NCBI GenBank assembly: GCA_002282385.1 | Contig: NCJG01000007.1 | Coordinates: forward strand, 62,001 to 126,000 | Direction: 5' to 3' | From: Sphingomonadales bacterium 39-57-19 | Lineage (GTDB): Bacteria > Pseudomonadota > Alphaproteobacteria > Sphingomonadales > Sphingomonadaceae | DNA: 64,000 bases | Shown: positions 33,509 through 44,608 of the stretch, piece by piece | Numbering within the stretch: the first letter of the stretch is position 1 | Layout of the letters: each line of letters opens with the position of its first letter | Program-made: the position numbers and the translations under genes | Notes under the pieces: model-generated | Told to the model about the DNA's origin: nothing | Seen by the model: only the letters and a program-made list of their open reading frames with translations | Database searches by the model: none

Positions 33509-34348
33509 TTAATCCCTCAACAGGTCGTTGATTGCGGTCTTTGCGCGGGTCTGTGCATCGACGCGTTTCACGATGACCGCGCAGGAAAGATTTGGACCCG
33601 GGCTGCCGTCGGGAAGCGCTTTGCCCGGGAGCGAACCTGGCACAACAACCGAATATGCCGGTACGCGGCCCACAAAGATTTCGCCTGTTGTCCGGTCAAT
33701 GATTTTGCTGGTGGAACTGATGAAAACACCCATCGAAAGCACTGCGCCTTCTTCGATGACGACGCCTTCTACAACTTCTGACCGTGCGCCAATGAAGCAA
33801 TTGTCTTCAATGATGACGGGGCCAGCCTGCAGCGGCTCAAGTACGCCGCCAATGCCAACGCCGCCCGACAGATGGACATTTTTGCCAATTTGCGCGCAGC
33901 TTCCGACCGTTGCCCATGTGTCGACCATCGTGCCTTCATCAACGCGTGCGCCGATATTTACAAAGCTGGGCATCAACACAACATTCTTGCCGATGAAGCT
34001 GCCGCGCCGCGCGACGGCGCCGGGTACAACGCGGAACCCTGCGTCCCGGAAGCGGCTTTCGCCCCATCCTGCAAATTTGGAAGGGACCTTGTCATAGGCA
34101 GGGGCGCCAGCTGCGCCGCCGTCAACCACGACATTGTCATTCAACCGGAACGACAACAAAACAGCCTTTTTCAGCCATTGGTTGACCTGCCAACTGCCAT
34201 CCAGCTTTTCCGCAACGCGCAGTGACCCGTCATCCAGTCCAGCCAATGCGGTTTGTACGGCGTCGCGCACCTCGCCTTGGGTGGCGCTGCTGATCGCGTC
34301 ACGGGCGTCCCATGCGGCGTCAATGATGGCAGTTAGTTGTCCAGTCAT
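33509..34348 (-). CDS. dapD: 2,3,4,5-tetrahydropyridine-2,6-dicarboxylate N-succinyltransferase
   Basis: 279 residues, full length. A helical N-domain is followed by left-handed beta-helix hexapeptide repeats ([48 protein letters not shown] and onward to [16 protein letters not shown]). DapD succinylates tetrahydrodipicolinate in the succinylase branch of lysine and meso-diaminopimelate synthesis, supplying peptidoglycan precursor. The start overlaps the stop of the HAD nucleotidase gene (ATGA at 34345), which is therefore translationally coupled to it. dapE is not in the window. Confidence 0.96.
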   Translation of the reverse strand: MTGQLTAIIDAAWDARDAISSATQGEVRDAVQTALAGLDDGSLRVAEKLDGSWQVNQWLKKAVLLSFRLNDNVVVDGGAAGAPAYDKVPSKFAGWGESRFRDAGFRVVPGAVARRGSFIGKNVVLMPSFVNIGARVDEGTMVDTWATVGSCAQIGKNVHLSGGVGIGGVLEPLQAGPVIIEDNCFIGARSEVVEGVVIEEGAVLSMGVFISSTSKIIDRTTGEIFVGRVPAYSVVVPGSLPGKALPDGSPGPNLSCAVIVKRVDAQTRAKTAINDLLRD

Positions 34349-35019
34349 GCGGCTCTTTCAAAGCTGTGAATTTCCGATAGCCATTGGGTCACATCGGAAA
34401 TTTCATGGTCGAAATGGTCTTGATGGGCTGCGCTATCAGCTTCGCCTTCATGTTTCACCCAAATTGTGCGCATGCCCAACGCTTTGGCGGGGACGAGATT
34501 ATGTGCGGAATCTTCCACAAAAAGTGCCCGCGTGGCGTCGATCCTCAATTCGCTGCACAAGGCGTCATAACTGCCGGCGAATGGCTTTGGCATATGCTGC
34601 ATCCGGTGGATGTCAAAAATATCCTCAAACACATTGTCCAGACCGCGCGCGGTCAACACACGCTCGGCATAAGGTGCATCAGCGTTGGTGAAGATAATTT
34701 TGCGGCCCGGTAACGCATGAATATGCGCTCGCAAATCCGGCGCGGGTTTCAACAAGCTCAGGTCAACCTCATGGACGAAATCGAGATAGCCGTAAGGGTC
34801 CACCCCATGTTCGGCCATGAGCCCGCCCAATGTCGTGCCGTATTTCTTCCAATAGCGATGCCGGATTTCATGCGCCTCGACGGAGCCAATTTGAAAATGA
34901 TCCTCGACATATAGCGCAATACGGTCCCGGACTTGCGCCATGATATTCGCCTCCGGGCCATATAAGGTGAGGTCGAGATCAAAGATCCATGTGTCAATAT
35001 CGGTGAAATATGATTGCAT
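34345..35019 (-). CDS. HAD-family pyrimidine 5'-nucleotidase
   Basis: 224 residues. Motif I is [13 protein letters not shown], motif II is [16 protein letters not shown], the lysine follows in [13 protein letters not shown], and motif IV is [19 protein letters not shown], so all HAD catalytic elements are present. The pattern matches the SDT1/pyrimidine 5'-nucleotidase subfamily, which dephosphorylates UMP/CMP or modified nucleotides. The ATG at 35019 is chosen because it starts just before motif I; the frame is open to 35223 across the promoter region of the divergent protease gene. In alphaproteobacteria this gene commonly precedes dapD. Confidence 0.9.
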   Translation of the reverse strand: MQSYFTDIDTWIFDLDLTLYGPEANIMAQVRDRIALYVEDHFQIGSVEAHEIRHRYWKKYGTTLGGLMAEHGVDPYGYLDFVHEVDLSLLKPAPDLRAHIHALPGRKIIFTNADAPYAERVLTARGLDNVFEDIFDIHRMQHMPKPFAGSYDALCSELRIDATRALFVEDSAHNLVPAKALGMRTIWVKHEGEADSAAHQDHFDHEISDVTQWLSEIHSFERAA

Positions 35020-35125
35020 GGTCCGCGCGTAACAACGCGTTGGGAATATCTCAATAACCATGTTATGATTGGCGAAAGCGATTTGTGCGTAAAAGGGTGC
35101 TCCCGCATAGAGGGTTTGCAAGGTC

Positions 35126-37507
35126 ATGAGTGCAGCTTTGTCCGATCGTAAGCTGGTCATCGGTGGGTCGATTATATGTGCATTGTCGCTTTCTGCCTGC
35201 GGTGGTGGCGGTGGAGGTGTCAATTCGACACCACCGGCGCCGCCCGCGCCCCCTCCGGTTGTGGCACCACCCCCACCAACCCCTCCGCCACCACCACCCG
35301 CGCCAAATTTTGCGACGGCGGAGTTTAATCGGTCCGATGGTCCGGGCTTTCACAATGCAATAACGGCCTATCGCACCGGCGCATCGGGATTGGGTGTGAC
35401 CGTGGGCGTTATTGATTCCGGGATTGATCCCAATAGCCATGAATTCACCGGGCGTATTCATGCGCAGTCGGGCGATGTCACCGGCGCAGGCAGGCCGCTT
35501 GGCGACGATGATGGTCATGGGACGGAAGTCACGCGCGTGCTTGCCGCTGCCAAGGATGACCGCGATGTCCATGGCATTGCTTTTAACGCGACGATTTTGG
35601 CATTGCGTGCGGACCAAACCGGAAGCTGCACCACAGCCGCGCCCGGTGAGGATACGGCGCAATGCTCATTTTATGACTCCGCGATTGCAGCAGGCGTGGA
35701 CCGCGCCATCGACAATGGTGCGCGCGTTGTAAACATATCTCTGGGCGGCGCAGGTGGCGCGAGTGCCACGCTTCGTGCGGCGATTAACCGCGCCACGCAG
35801 GCAGGCATCATCATCGTCGCTTCGGCTGGTAATGAAGGCAATGATGCAGTGCCTGCGTTCGACCCGAACAATCCAAGCCCGTTTGCCCAGGCATTATTGG
35901 CCAATGGTAACGGCCTTGTCATCATCGCTGCGTCTGTCGATGATCAGGGCGTGATTTCGAATTTCAGCAATAAAGCAGGCGTTTCGCAGGCGTCGGTTTT
36001 GTCGGCACTGGGGCACGGTATCTGCTGCGAATATCGGGACGACGCAATTTACCGGTTCGACCAAAATGGTCAGACAATCACCCGTGTTTTAAACGGCACA
36101 TCATTTTCCGCGCCGCAGATTGCCGGTGCCGCAGCATTGCTTGCGCAGGCTTTCCCGAACCTGACGGGTTCGCAAATCGTCGATCTGCTGCTGACGTCCG
36201 CGCGTGATGCGGGCGACCCTGGCACTGACGCAATTTACGGGCGCGGCATATTGGATATTGCGCGCGCCTTCGCGCCCTCAGGGACGACGTCATTGGCGGG
36301 CACAACAATAGCCGTTCCGCTATCGGGCGATGGTGGCACAACAAGTGGCCCGATGGGCGACGTTGCGATGTCCAATCGTCCCGTGAACGCGGTGATCGTG
36401 GATAGCTATGGCCGTGCATATGACATCGACCTTGCACATGGTTTGAATGCCACTGCGCCCCGGTTAAGGTTAACGCCTGCGCTTATCCATCAGGACCGAT
36501 CGGTCAGCGCGGTTGATGGCACAACCCAAATTGCATTTTCGATCAGCGACAGCGGCGGTCGTACAGCCAGCATATTGCCGCTCGCGCTTTCGGACGGGCA
36601 AGCGCGACAGGCGCGGTTCTTGGCAGGCCGGGTCAGCGCAGAAATTAGCAAAGATACCCGCTTTAGCTTGGGCATCCGGCAAACGGCCGCCCATCAGGTT
36701 GTGGCCTTGCAAGACATGGCAAGCAGCGCCTTTTTGACCGCTGGTGAGGCACGGATGGAGGGCGGGTTTGAACGCCAGCCGGGCAATTCCTTTGCCCTGC
36801 GACAGAAATTGGGCGCTTTCGGACTGACGGGCAGCGTCGAACATGGCGACGCCCGTCTTTATCAAGGCGCTAGCGACGAATATCTCCGCCGCGGTACGCG
36901 CCAATATCCTTATGCAACATTAGGGATCTCGCTGGATCGCAAGATTGGGCCGGCCAGACTGGCCCTTGGTGCCAATTGGATGCGGGAGGATGAAACGATC
37001 CTCGGTGCCCGCTTTGCCAACTTCATCGGTCGCAGCGGTGCGCGCAGCCTGTTCGTCGACGGCAATATGGAAGCGACCTTGGGACAGGATTGGTCCATCG
37101 GCACCAGTTGGCGGCAAGGGTGGACCTATGCCAATGCGGGGTCGACACTGACGGGACAGAGCCTGCTGAAGAGCAACGCATTTTCCTTTGACGTCACACG
37201 GGCCAACGCATTTGCACATGGCGACCGGCTGGCGTTTCGGTTGGCCCAGCCGCTGCGCGTTACCAGCGGCGGTCTCACGCTGAATGTGCCCATTGCCTAT
37301 GATTATGCGACGCTGACGCCGACATTCGGCATCAGGCGCTTCAGTCTTGCGCCGCAACGCCGCGAAATCGCGAGCGAGCTTGCGTGGATATTGCCAATAA
37401 GCGGCGGCTATGTCTCGTCAAACCTGTTCTGGCGACAGGAACCGGGGCATTTCGAAAGCGCGCCGGATGACATCGGCGTAGCGTTCCGGCTGCAGTTCGG
37501 TTTTTAA
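35126..37507 (+). CDS. Large S8 (subtilisin-like) serine protease, lipoprotein-type N-terminus and autotransporter-like C-terminus
   Basis: 793 residues. The signal segment ends SLSAC25 followed by six glycines, then a proline-rich linker (35-60). The subtilase domain carries the full triad D97 (GVIDSGID), H131 (DGHGTEVT) and S326 (NGTSFSAPQ) with oxyanion N236 (SAGNEGND). After about 370 comes a beta-rich region; its last 300 residues have alternating polar and hydrophobic strands and end in FRLQFGF, a terminal aromatic typical of outer-membrane barrels. It should be an exported, surface-anchored protease. Both a lipobox and a barrel are unusual together. Stop shared with sufA. Confidence 0.87.
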   Translation: MSAALSDRKLVIGGSIICALSLSACGGGGGGVNSTPPAPPAPPPVVAPPPPTPPPPPPAPNFATAEFNRSDGPGFHNAITAYRTGASGLGVTVGVIDSGIDPNSHEFTGRIHAQSGDVTGAGRPLGDDDGHGTEVTRVLAAAKDDRDVHGIAFNATILALRADQTGSCTTAAPGEDTAQCSFYDSAIAAGVDRAIDNGARVVNISLGGAGGASATLRAAINRATQAGIIIVASAGNEGNDAVPAFDPNNPSPFAQALLANGNGLVIIAASVDDQGVISNFSNKAGVSQASVLSALGHGICCEYRDDAIYRFDQNGQTITRVLNGTSFSAPQIAGAAALLAQAFPNLTGSQIVDLLLTSARDAGDPGTDAIYGRGILDIARAFAPSGTTSLAGTTIAVPLSGDGGTTSGPMGDVAMSNRPVNAVIVDSYGRAYDIDLAHGLNATAPRLRLTPALIHQDRSVSAVDGTTQIAFSISDSGGRTASILPLALSDGQARQARFLAGRVSAEISKDTRFSLGIRQTAAHQVVALQDMASSAFLTAGEARMEGGFERQPGNSFALRQKLGAFGLTGSVEHGDARLYQGASDEYLRRGTRQYPYATLGISLDRKIGPARLALGANWMREDETILGARFANFIGRSGARSLFVDGNMEATLGQDWSIGTSWRQGWTYANAGSTLTGQSLLKSNAFSFDVTRANAFAHGDRLAFRLAQPLRVTSGGLTLNVPIAYDYATLTPTFGIRRFSLAPQRREIASELAWILPISGGYVSSNLFWRQEPGHFESAPDDIGVAFRLQFGF

Positions 37508-37860
37508 ACCGTAAAGCTCTCGCCGCAGCCGCAACTGCCGGTGGCGTTGGGATTCTTGAAAACAAAGCCAGCGGCAAATTCATCTTCGACCCAATCCATG
37601 ATGGAGCCGACGAGATAAAGCACCGAGCCGCCATCGATATAGAGCACGCCGCCCGGCGTTTCGATTTTTTCATCGAAGGCGATGGCCTCGGACACATAGT
37701 CGACCGAGTACGCAAGGCCCGAACAGCCCCGACGCGGCGTGGACAGTTTGACGCCAATCGCGCCCTCGGGTGCCTTGGACATCAGCTCGGCAATCCGCGC
37801 TTCCGACGCGGGCGTCAGGATGACTGCAGCGGGGCGAACGCGGGTCTTTACATCGGTCAT
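37504..37860 (-). CDS. sufA: Iron-sulfur cluster assembly scaffold/carrier SufA (HesB/IscA family)
   Basis: 118 residues, A-type carrier. The three cluster-ligand cysteines are present: C46 (RRGCSGLAY), C110 and C112 (GSCGCGESF). It receives Fe-S clusters from SufBCD and passes them to apoproteins. It is the last gene of the suf operon on the minus strand; its start overlaps the sufT stop (ATGA) and its stop overlaps that of the convergent protease gene (TTAA). The N-terminal extension TDVKTRVRPAA is slightly longer than in E. coli SufA. Confidence 0.93.
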   Translation of the reverse strand: MTDVKTRVRPAAVILTPASEARIAELMSKAPEGAIGVKLSTPRRGCSGLAYSVDYVSEAIAFDEKIETPGGVLYIDGGSVLYLVGSIMDWVEDEFAAGFVFKNPNATGSCGCGESFTV

Positions 37861-38324
37861 AACATTCCAAGCTCCAGACGGGCTTCATCGGTCATATTGG
37901 CGGGCGACCATGCGGGTTCCCAGACCAAATTTACTTCAGCATCACCAATGCCCGGCACCGCGCCAACGCGCAGTTCAACTTCGCCGGGCATGGATTCTGC
38001 CACTGGGCAATGCGGGGTGGTCAGCGTCATCGACACGAGCGCATGGCCGTCATTGATCTCGACATTGTAAATCAGGCCAAGGTCGTAAATGTTCACCGGA
38101 ATTTCCGGGTCGTAAATTTCCTTAAGCGCGGCAATGACCGCTTCGTACAAATCGCCGTCGGGTTCGCCCGGTGATGGCGCAGCAGGTTTCTGCGCGAGAA
38201 ACCCTTCCAGATAATCCTTCTTGCGGGCCAATGTTTCGCTAGGCGTTTCGATGGCGTTTTCCACGCGCGCACGGGGCGGCTTTTCGACGCTATCAACTTC
38301 TTCTATCCGGATGTTCTCGTTCAT
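37857..38324 (-). CDS. sufT: SufT-type DUF59 (MIP18-like) Fe-S maturation protein
   Basis: 155 residues. A variable charged N-terminus (1-60) leads to a DUF59/MIP18 domain with YEAVIAALKEIYDPEIPVNIYDLGLIYNVEI and MTLTTPHCPVAESMPGEVE, including the conserved DPEIPVNI and TxxxCP motifs. SufT proteins assist Fe-S cluster delivery under iron limitation or high demand. It is coupled on both sides by 4-nt ATGA overlaps: to sufS upstream and sufA downstream. Confidence 0.92.
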   Translation of the reverse strand: MNENIRIEEVDSVEKPPRARVENAIETPSETLARKKDYLEGFLAQKPAAPSPGEPDGDLYEAVIAALKEIYDPEIPVNIYDLGLIYNVEINDGHALVSMTLTTPHCPVAESMPGEVELRVGAVPGIGDAEVNLVWEPAWSPANMTDEARLELGML

Positions 38325-39517
38325 CCAAAAATCCTTTTCACCCGTTCCAGCCCGCGCACCAGCGCTGCGACATCATGTTCGTCATTATAAATACCAAAGC
38401 TCGCCCGCGCAGTGGCGGGGATACCCAGATGGTCCATCAGCGGTTGTGCGCAGTGATGGCCGGCACGAATGGCAACATTTTCTTCGTCCAATATCGTTCC
38501 GATATCGTGCGGATGGATGCCCTCCATGCTGAAGGACACGATGCCAGCGGACTTTTCCGGGCCATATAAGGTGACCGAATTGATACCGCGCAAGGCGTCA
38601 CGCGTTTGCGCGGCGAGCGCGCATTCATGCGCAAATATCGCCTCGGGACCAAAGCTGTCGATAAAGTCGATCGCGGCGTGCAGGCCGATTACCTCGATAA
38701 TCATTGGCGTGCCCGCCTCAAACCGCGATGGCGCGGGGGCGTAGGTCGTCTTTTCAAAGGTCACACGATCAATCATCGCGCCGCCGCCTTGCCATGGCGG
38801 CATGGAATCCAGCGTTTCCGCCTTTGCCCACAACACACCAACGCCGGTTGGGCCATATAATTTGTGGCCGGACATGACGTAAAAGTCGCAGCCAAGCTCG
38901 GCCATGTTCAACCGCATGCGCGGTGCGGCCTGACAGCCATCGAGCATGAGCTTGGCGCCAACAGCATGTGCAGCCTTGGCCGCACGCTTTACGCCAAGGA
39001 CCGACCCAAGCACATTGGACACATGCGCGAGCGCGACGAGCTTATGTTGTTCCGTAAGGTTCGCTTCCAGCCAGTCGAGGTCAATCAGGCCGTCGCCGGT
39101 CAGCGGGCAGACGTCGATATGCGCGCCAACCTTCTCCGCCAACATCTGCCACGGCACGATATTGCTGTGATGCTCCAACCGGCTGAGCATGATGCGGTCG
39201 CCAGCGTTCAGATTGGCGGGGCCCCAGCTTTGCGCGACCAAATTGATGCCTTCGGTCGCGCCGCGCACGAACACGACTTCGTTCGGCGATGCTGCGCCGA
39301 TGAACCGCGCCACGCGCTCACGCGCCGCCTCAAACGCGACAGTCATATTGGCCGAGCGGGCGTAGACGCCGCGGTGGACGGTGGCATAATCGGCGCCACC
39401 GGCACGCATCATCGCGTCGAGCACGACCTGCGGTTTTTGCGCCGTCGCGGCTGTGTCGAGATAATGCCAGTTGTTCGCAAGGCCCGGGAATTGGTCGCGA
39501 AGGGCGGTGATGGTCAC
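38321..39517 (-). CDS. sufS: Cysteine desulfurase SufS
   Basis: 398 residues, class V PLP enzyme. The PLP lysine is K219 (YVMSGHKLYGP), PLP stacking and phosphate contacts occur in LSRLEHHSNIVPW and GATEGINLV, and the persulfide cysteine is C356 in RAGHHCAQPLM, in the short-loop arrangement of SufS/NifS group II. It provides sulfur for SufB. No sufE gene is found in this operon, so its sulfur acceptor is elsewhere or is not needed. ATGA overlaps with sufD and sufT. Confidence 0.95.
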   Translation of the reverse strand: MTITALRDQFPGLANNWHYLDTAATAQKPQVVLDAMMRAGGADYATVHRGVYARSANMTVAFEAARERVARFIGAASPNEVVFVRGATEGINLVAQSWGPANLNAGDRIMLSRLEHHSNIVPWQMLAEKVGAHIDVCPLTGDGLIDLDWLEANLTEQHKLVALAHVSNVLGSVLGVKRAAKAAHAVGAKLMLDGCQAAPRMRLNMAELGCDFYVMSGHKLYGPTGVGVLWAKAETLDSMPPWQGGGAMIDRVTFEKTTYAPAPSRFEAGTPMIIEVIGLHAAIDFIDSFGPEAIFAHECALAAQTRDALRGINSVTLYGPEKSAGIVSFSMEGIHPHDIGTILDEENVAIRAGHHCAQPLMDHLGIPATARASFGIYNDEHDVAALVRGLERVKRIFG

Positions 39518-40236
39518 ACCAAATCCCCCAATTTGGCCAACGCCGCTTCGGTTAGCGCCTCTTCATCTGCCGCGCCTTCAAACACGCCCGCGACAAAGGC
39601 CTGCAACATCAGCTTCTTTGCTTCGGCAGGGGTAATGCCGCGCGCTTGCAGATAGAAAAGGCCCATGGCGTCCAACTCGCCAATCGCGCAGCCATGCGCG
39701 CATTTGACGTCGTCGGCGTAAATTTCGAGTTCGGGCTTGGCGTTGGCCGTCGCGCTGCGGTCCAGCAGCATCGCTTTGACGGACTGTACGCTGTCGGTTT
39801 GTTGGGCATCGCGTGCGACGGCGACTTTGCCGAGATAGGTGCCGGTCGCTGTACCCGCCAAGACGGAGCGGACAATCTGCGATGATGTCGCGCCGGGTTC
39901 GGCATGGGTGACAGTGGTGATGACCTCAAGCGTTTGCGTAGCACCGCCAATTTGCACCGCGCCAAGTGTGAAATCAGCCTTTTCGTGCAGCGTGACGTTC
40001 AACTCCACCCGCCCATATTCACCACCGATATTCAGCACATGGATGGCGGCGGTGGCGCCTTTGCCAATCGCGATGTCCAGCTGATGAATCAAACCGCTGT
40101 CCTGAATGATGGTCCGCGCAAAGGTTCCACCCGCAGGCACGATGATGCGTTCGGGCGCAGGCAATGGCCACGCCGCCTCGACGGCGGCAATGTCGCTGTA
40201 GCGCCATGCTTCATTGTGGCGGGTTGGCGCGGACAT
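39514..40236 (-). CDS. sufD: SufD, short form
   Basis: 240 residues, against about 420 in E. coli. It retains the beta-helix core (GGEYGRVELNVTLHEKADFTLGAVQIGG, LDRSATANAKPELEIYADDVKCAHGCAIGELD) and the C-terminal MGLFYLQARGITPAEAKKLMLQAFV helices with the conserved CAHG and RG signature. The shortening affects the N-terminal helical domain; the gene is not broken, and its neighbours are intact. SufD pairs with SufB and SufC2 in the scaffold complex. The ATG at 40236 is used, two nucleotides after the sufC stop; a TTG at 40242 is in frame. Confidence 0.92.
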   Translation of the reverse strand: MSAPTRHNEAWRYSDIAAVEAAWPLPAPERIIVPAGGTFARTIIQDSGLIHQLDIAIGKGATAAIHVLNIGGEYGRVELNVTLHEKADFTLGAVQIGGATQTLEVITTVTHAEPGATSSQIVRSVLAGTATGTYLGKVAVARDAQQTDSVQSVKAMLLDRSATANAKPELEIYADDVKCAHGCAIGELDAMGLFYLQARGITPAEAKKLMLQAFVAGVFEGAADEEALTEAALAKLGDLV

Positions 40237-40238
40237 GC

Positions 40239-40982
40239 TCAAGCCGCCAATTCCTTATACCCGTCACGCTCCAGCTCCAGCGCGAGGTCGGCACCGCCGG
40301 TCCGCGTGATGCGGCCATCGGCGAGGACATGCACAAAGTCGGGTTTCACATAATCGAGCAGCCGCTGATAATGGGTGATCAGCAGCACAGCCTTGTCCGG
40401 CTTGCGCATGATGCGGTTGATGCCATCGCCCACTGTGCGCAGCGCGTCGATGTCGAGGCCGCTGTCGGTTTCGTCGAGGATCGCGAGCGCCGGGTCGATG
40501 ATACCCATCTGCACCATTTCGTTGCGCTTCTTCTCGCCGCCGGAAAAGCCGACATTCACGGGACGCTTGAGCATGTCCATATCCATGCCAAGCGCGCCTG
40601 CCTGTTCGCGTGCGACCTTCAGGAATTCACCACCGGTTAGCGGCGCCTCACCGCGATATTTGCGCTGCGCATTTAACGCCTCGCGTAGGAACTGGACGTT
40701 CGATACGCCGGGAATTTCGACGGGATATTGAAAGCCCAAGAACAGACCGGCGGCGGCGCGTTCATGTGGTTCGAGGGCGAGCAAGTCCTGCCCGTTGAAG
40801 GTCACCGAACCTTCGGTCACCTCATAACCGGGGCGACCCGAAAGCACATAGCCCAGCGTCGATTTTCCCGCGCCATTCGGTCCCATGATCGCATGGATCT
40901 CGCCCGCGTTCAGCGAGAGCGTGAGGCCTTTAAGGATAGGCTTGTCGCCAACATTGGCGTGGAGGTTATTTATTTGCAGCAT
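40239..40982 (-). CDS. sufC: Fe-S assembly ABC ATPase SufC
   Basis: 247 residues. Walker A is GPNGAGKST (34-42), the Q-loop is in LGFQYPVEIPGVSN, the signature is GFSGGEKKRNEM, and Walker B is ALAILDETDSGLD, with the switch histidine in LLITHYQRLL. SufC hydrolyses ATP to drive SufB-SufD rearrangement and cluster formation on the scaffold. It starts 52 nt downstream of the sufB stop, the only sizeable gap in the operon. Confidence 0.95.
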   Translation of the reverse strand: MLQINNLHANVGDKPILKGLTLSLNAGEIHAIMGPNGAGKSTLGYVLSGRPGYEVTEGSVTFNGQDLLALEPHERAAAGLFLGFQYPVEIPGVSNVQFLREALNAQRKYRGEAPLTGGEFLKVAREQAGALGMDMDMLKRPVNVGFSGGEKKRNEMVQMGIIDPALAILDETDSGLDIDALRTVGDGINRIMRKPDKAVLLITHYQRLLDYVKPDFVHVLADGRITRTGGADLALELERDGYKELAA

Positions 40983-41034
40983 ATGACGTCTGTTTTTCCG
41001 TTAAATCGTTTTGCGTTGAAGAGGCGACAATGCC

Positions 41035-42533
<1,499 letters not shown>

Positions 42534-42537
<4 letters not shown>

Positions 42538-42947
42538 CGCGTCAGTCCTGCCAAATTGATTTGCGCAAGCGCACCGCGCACAGCGTTGTTGACGACGGGC
42601 CAATGCGATTGGACGTGGCAGCTGCCTTCTTTCGCACAATGCTGGCCCAAGGCGTGTTTATGTGTATCGCAGCACGCGGTCATCGCAATTGGGCCTTCGA
42701 CAGCCTCGATAATATCCGCCAGGTTGATGGCCGCAGCAGGACGGGCAAGCGTGATGCCACCGCCTGTTCCACGTGCCGAACGCAATAGGCCCGCCTTGGT
42801 CAACATGCTCACCAGCTTTTGAGTCGTGGGCAGCGCAAGGCCGGTTTCGGTCGCAAGGTCCGTCGCAGATACGCGCGCAGAGCCGCAATGGCGCGAAGCC
42901 GCGCTCATAACCACCACTGCATAATCTGCCATATTCGACAAACGCAT
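42534..42947 (-). CDS. Rrf2 family Fe-S-sensing regulator of the suf operon (IscR/SufR-like)
   Basis: 137 residues. A winged helix with [44 protein letters not shown] is followed by a cysteine-rich patch: C92, C93, C104, C110, H111. This patch could hold an Fe-S cluster as in IscR, so the protein should sense cluster status and repress suf. It is first in the operon and its stop overlaps sufB (ATGA). Whether it is a true IscR or the alphaproteobacterial SufR variant cannot be decided. A candidate operator lies just upstream. Confidence 0.9.
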
Positions 42948-42959
42948 AACAACGTCCCT

Positions 42960-42982
42960 AATCAGATAAATTTACTCCGATT
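42960..42982 (-). promoter_or_regulatory. Candidate operator upstream of the suf operon
   Basis: An AT-rich segment bounded by inverted AATC (42960-42963) and GATT (42979-42982) lies 13 nt before the regulator start at 42947. It is the only symmetrical AT-rich element in the 158-nt gap to glpD and may be the binding site of the Rrf2 protein. It does not match a consensus I can recall exactly. Confidence 0.35.
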
Positions 42983-43105
42983 GGGGGCAGATGGTCCTTT
43001 TGTCGGTGGAAATCAACCCAGAAAGGATAAGATATCGCGGTAGTTTTCCTTGCCCAGCCGCATGCGCTTTTGAACATTCACGATATTTTTTGGGGTTAAG
43101 CCGCC

Positions 43106-44608
43106 TTATTTCCGTAATTTGCCGGCGACGTAGCTTTCCAATTTCTGTGTTTCTTCAGCAGAAAAACGCAGGCCCAGCTTACTGCGCCGCCACAATATGT
43201 CGCTTGCGGAGCGCGCCCATTCCTGGCCGATCAAATAGTCGACTTCGCGCGCATACAGTCCGTGGCCAAAATGCGTGCCAAGATCTGCGATGGTGTTGGC
43301 ATCGGCCAGAATCGCTCGCGTCAGCGTACCATAGCTGCGCACCCAGCGATGGGTGAGCGACGCCGGCAGAAACGGGTATGCGCGCTGCAGTTCATCCGCC
43401 AAGTCATCGGCGCCATCGGTCGGAAAGTCGCCACCCGGAAGCGGCTGTTTGAGGGTCCAGCTTCGTCCATCAAGAACGGGCATATATCCAGCAAGCTTTT
43501 TGACGGCGCTTTCTGCCAAGTGGCGGTATGTTGTAATTTTGCCGCCGAAAACAGACAGGATCGGCGCTTGCCCATCGGCATCAACGTCGACTTCGAAATG
43601 GTAACCGCGTGATGCGGTTTCGGGCTTGCCCGACCCGTCATCGACCAGCGGACGAACACCGGCATAGCTGTATATGACGTCCGCCGCGGTGATGGTTTGT
43701 TTGAAATATGCGCCAGCGGATTCGCAGATATAATCGATTTCCTCGGGCGTCGCGAAAACATCGTCGAGCGAACCTTTGTGATCGGCATCGGTCGTTCCGA
43801 TCAGGGTGAAATCATCCTCATACGGTATCGCGAAGAAGATCCGGCCATCGGGGTTTTGGCAGAAATAGGCTTGCGGCGTATCGAACATTTTGCGCACAAC
43901 AATGTGCGACCCGCGCACAAGCCGGATAGTCTCCGCTGCGTTGCGTTGACGCCCGGTGGTGCGCGCAAGCAGTTCAAGCACCGCTGGACCTGCTGCATTG
44001 GCAACGGCGCGCGCCTTGATGGGTGGCTGTCCTGCAATTTCGATATGCCAGATGCCGTCACGTCGTTCGATGTGCGTGACTTCGGAGTGCGTGCGGATTT
44101 CCGCGCCATGTTGCGCCGCATCCATCGCGTTGAAGATGACCAGTCGCGCGTCATCGACCCAGCAATCGGAATATTCGAACGCGGTTGTGAATTGGGGCTT
44201 CAGCGGCTTACCGGCGGGTTCAGACGCAAGCCTTACAGTGCGGGTTGCGGGGAGCAGTTTGCGGCCGCCAATATGGTCATATAAAAACAAGCCCAAGCGA
44301 ACGAGCCATGCGGGGCGGATACCCTTTTGATGCGGCAGGATAAAGCGCAGCGGCCAAATGATGTGCGGCGCAATGGCCCACAACCGCTCGCGCTCAATCA
44401 AGGATTCACGGACCAGCGCGAATTCATAATGCTCAAGATAGCGCAGCCCGCCGTGAATAAGTTTTGTCGATGCAGAGGATGTGCCGCGCGCAAGATCACC
44501 GCGCTCGAGCAAGACCACCTTTGCGCCACGCCCGGCCGCGTCGCGCGCAATGCCCGCACCGTTTATGCCGCCGCCGATTACGGCGAGGTCAAAAATTGGC
44601 TGGCTCAT
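43106..44608 (-). CDS. glpD: Aerobic glycerol-3-phosphate dehydrogenase
   Basis: 500 residues. The N-terminal FAD-binding motif is VIGGGINGAGIARDAAGRG, then VVLLERGDLARGTSSASTKLIHGGLRYLEHYEF, characteristic of GlpD. The middle holds the substrate region (HIVVRKMF, FFAIPYEDDFTLIGTTD) and a C-terminal DAO-type helical domain. It oxidises glycerol-3-phosphate to dihydroxyacetone phosphate at the inner membrane, delivering electrons to ubiquinone. The ATG at 44608 overlaps the stop of the YeiH gene (ATGA), so the two are translationally coupled. No glpK, glpF or glpR lies nearby. Confidence 0.95.
   Translation of the reverse strand: MSQPIFDLAVIGGGINGAGIARDAAGRGAKVVLLERGDLARGTSSASTKLIHGGLRYLEHYEFALVRESLIERERLWAIAPHIIWPLRFILPHQKGIRPAWLVRLGLFLYDHIGGRKLLPATRTVRLASEPAGKPLKPQFTTAFEYSDCWVDDARLVIFNAMDAAQHGAEIRTHSEVTHIERRDGIWHIEIAGQPPIKARAVANAAGPAVLELLARTTGRQRNAAETIRLVRGSHIVVRKMFDTPQAYFCQNPDGRIFFAIPYEDDFTLIGTTDADHKGSLDDVFATPEEIDYICESAGAYFKQTITAADVIYSYAGVRPLVDDGSGKPETASRGYHFEVDVDADGQAPILSVFGGKITTYRHLAESAVKKLAGYMPVLDGRSWTLKQPLPGGDFPTDGADDLADELQRAYPFLPASLTHRWVRSYGTLTRAILADANTIADLGTHFGHGLYAREVDYLIGQEWARSASDILWRRSKLGLRFSAEETQKLESYVAGKLRK

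Noticed and set aside
38864..39655. A 263-codon plus-strand frame opposite sufS
   Set aside because: Antisense shadow of an intact SufS; the composition is typical of complementary-strand translation.
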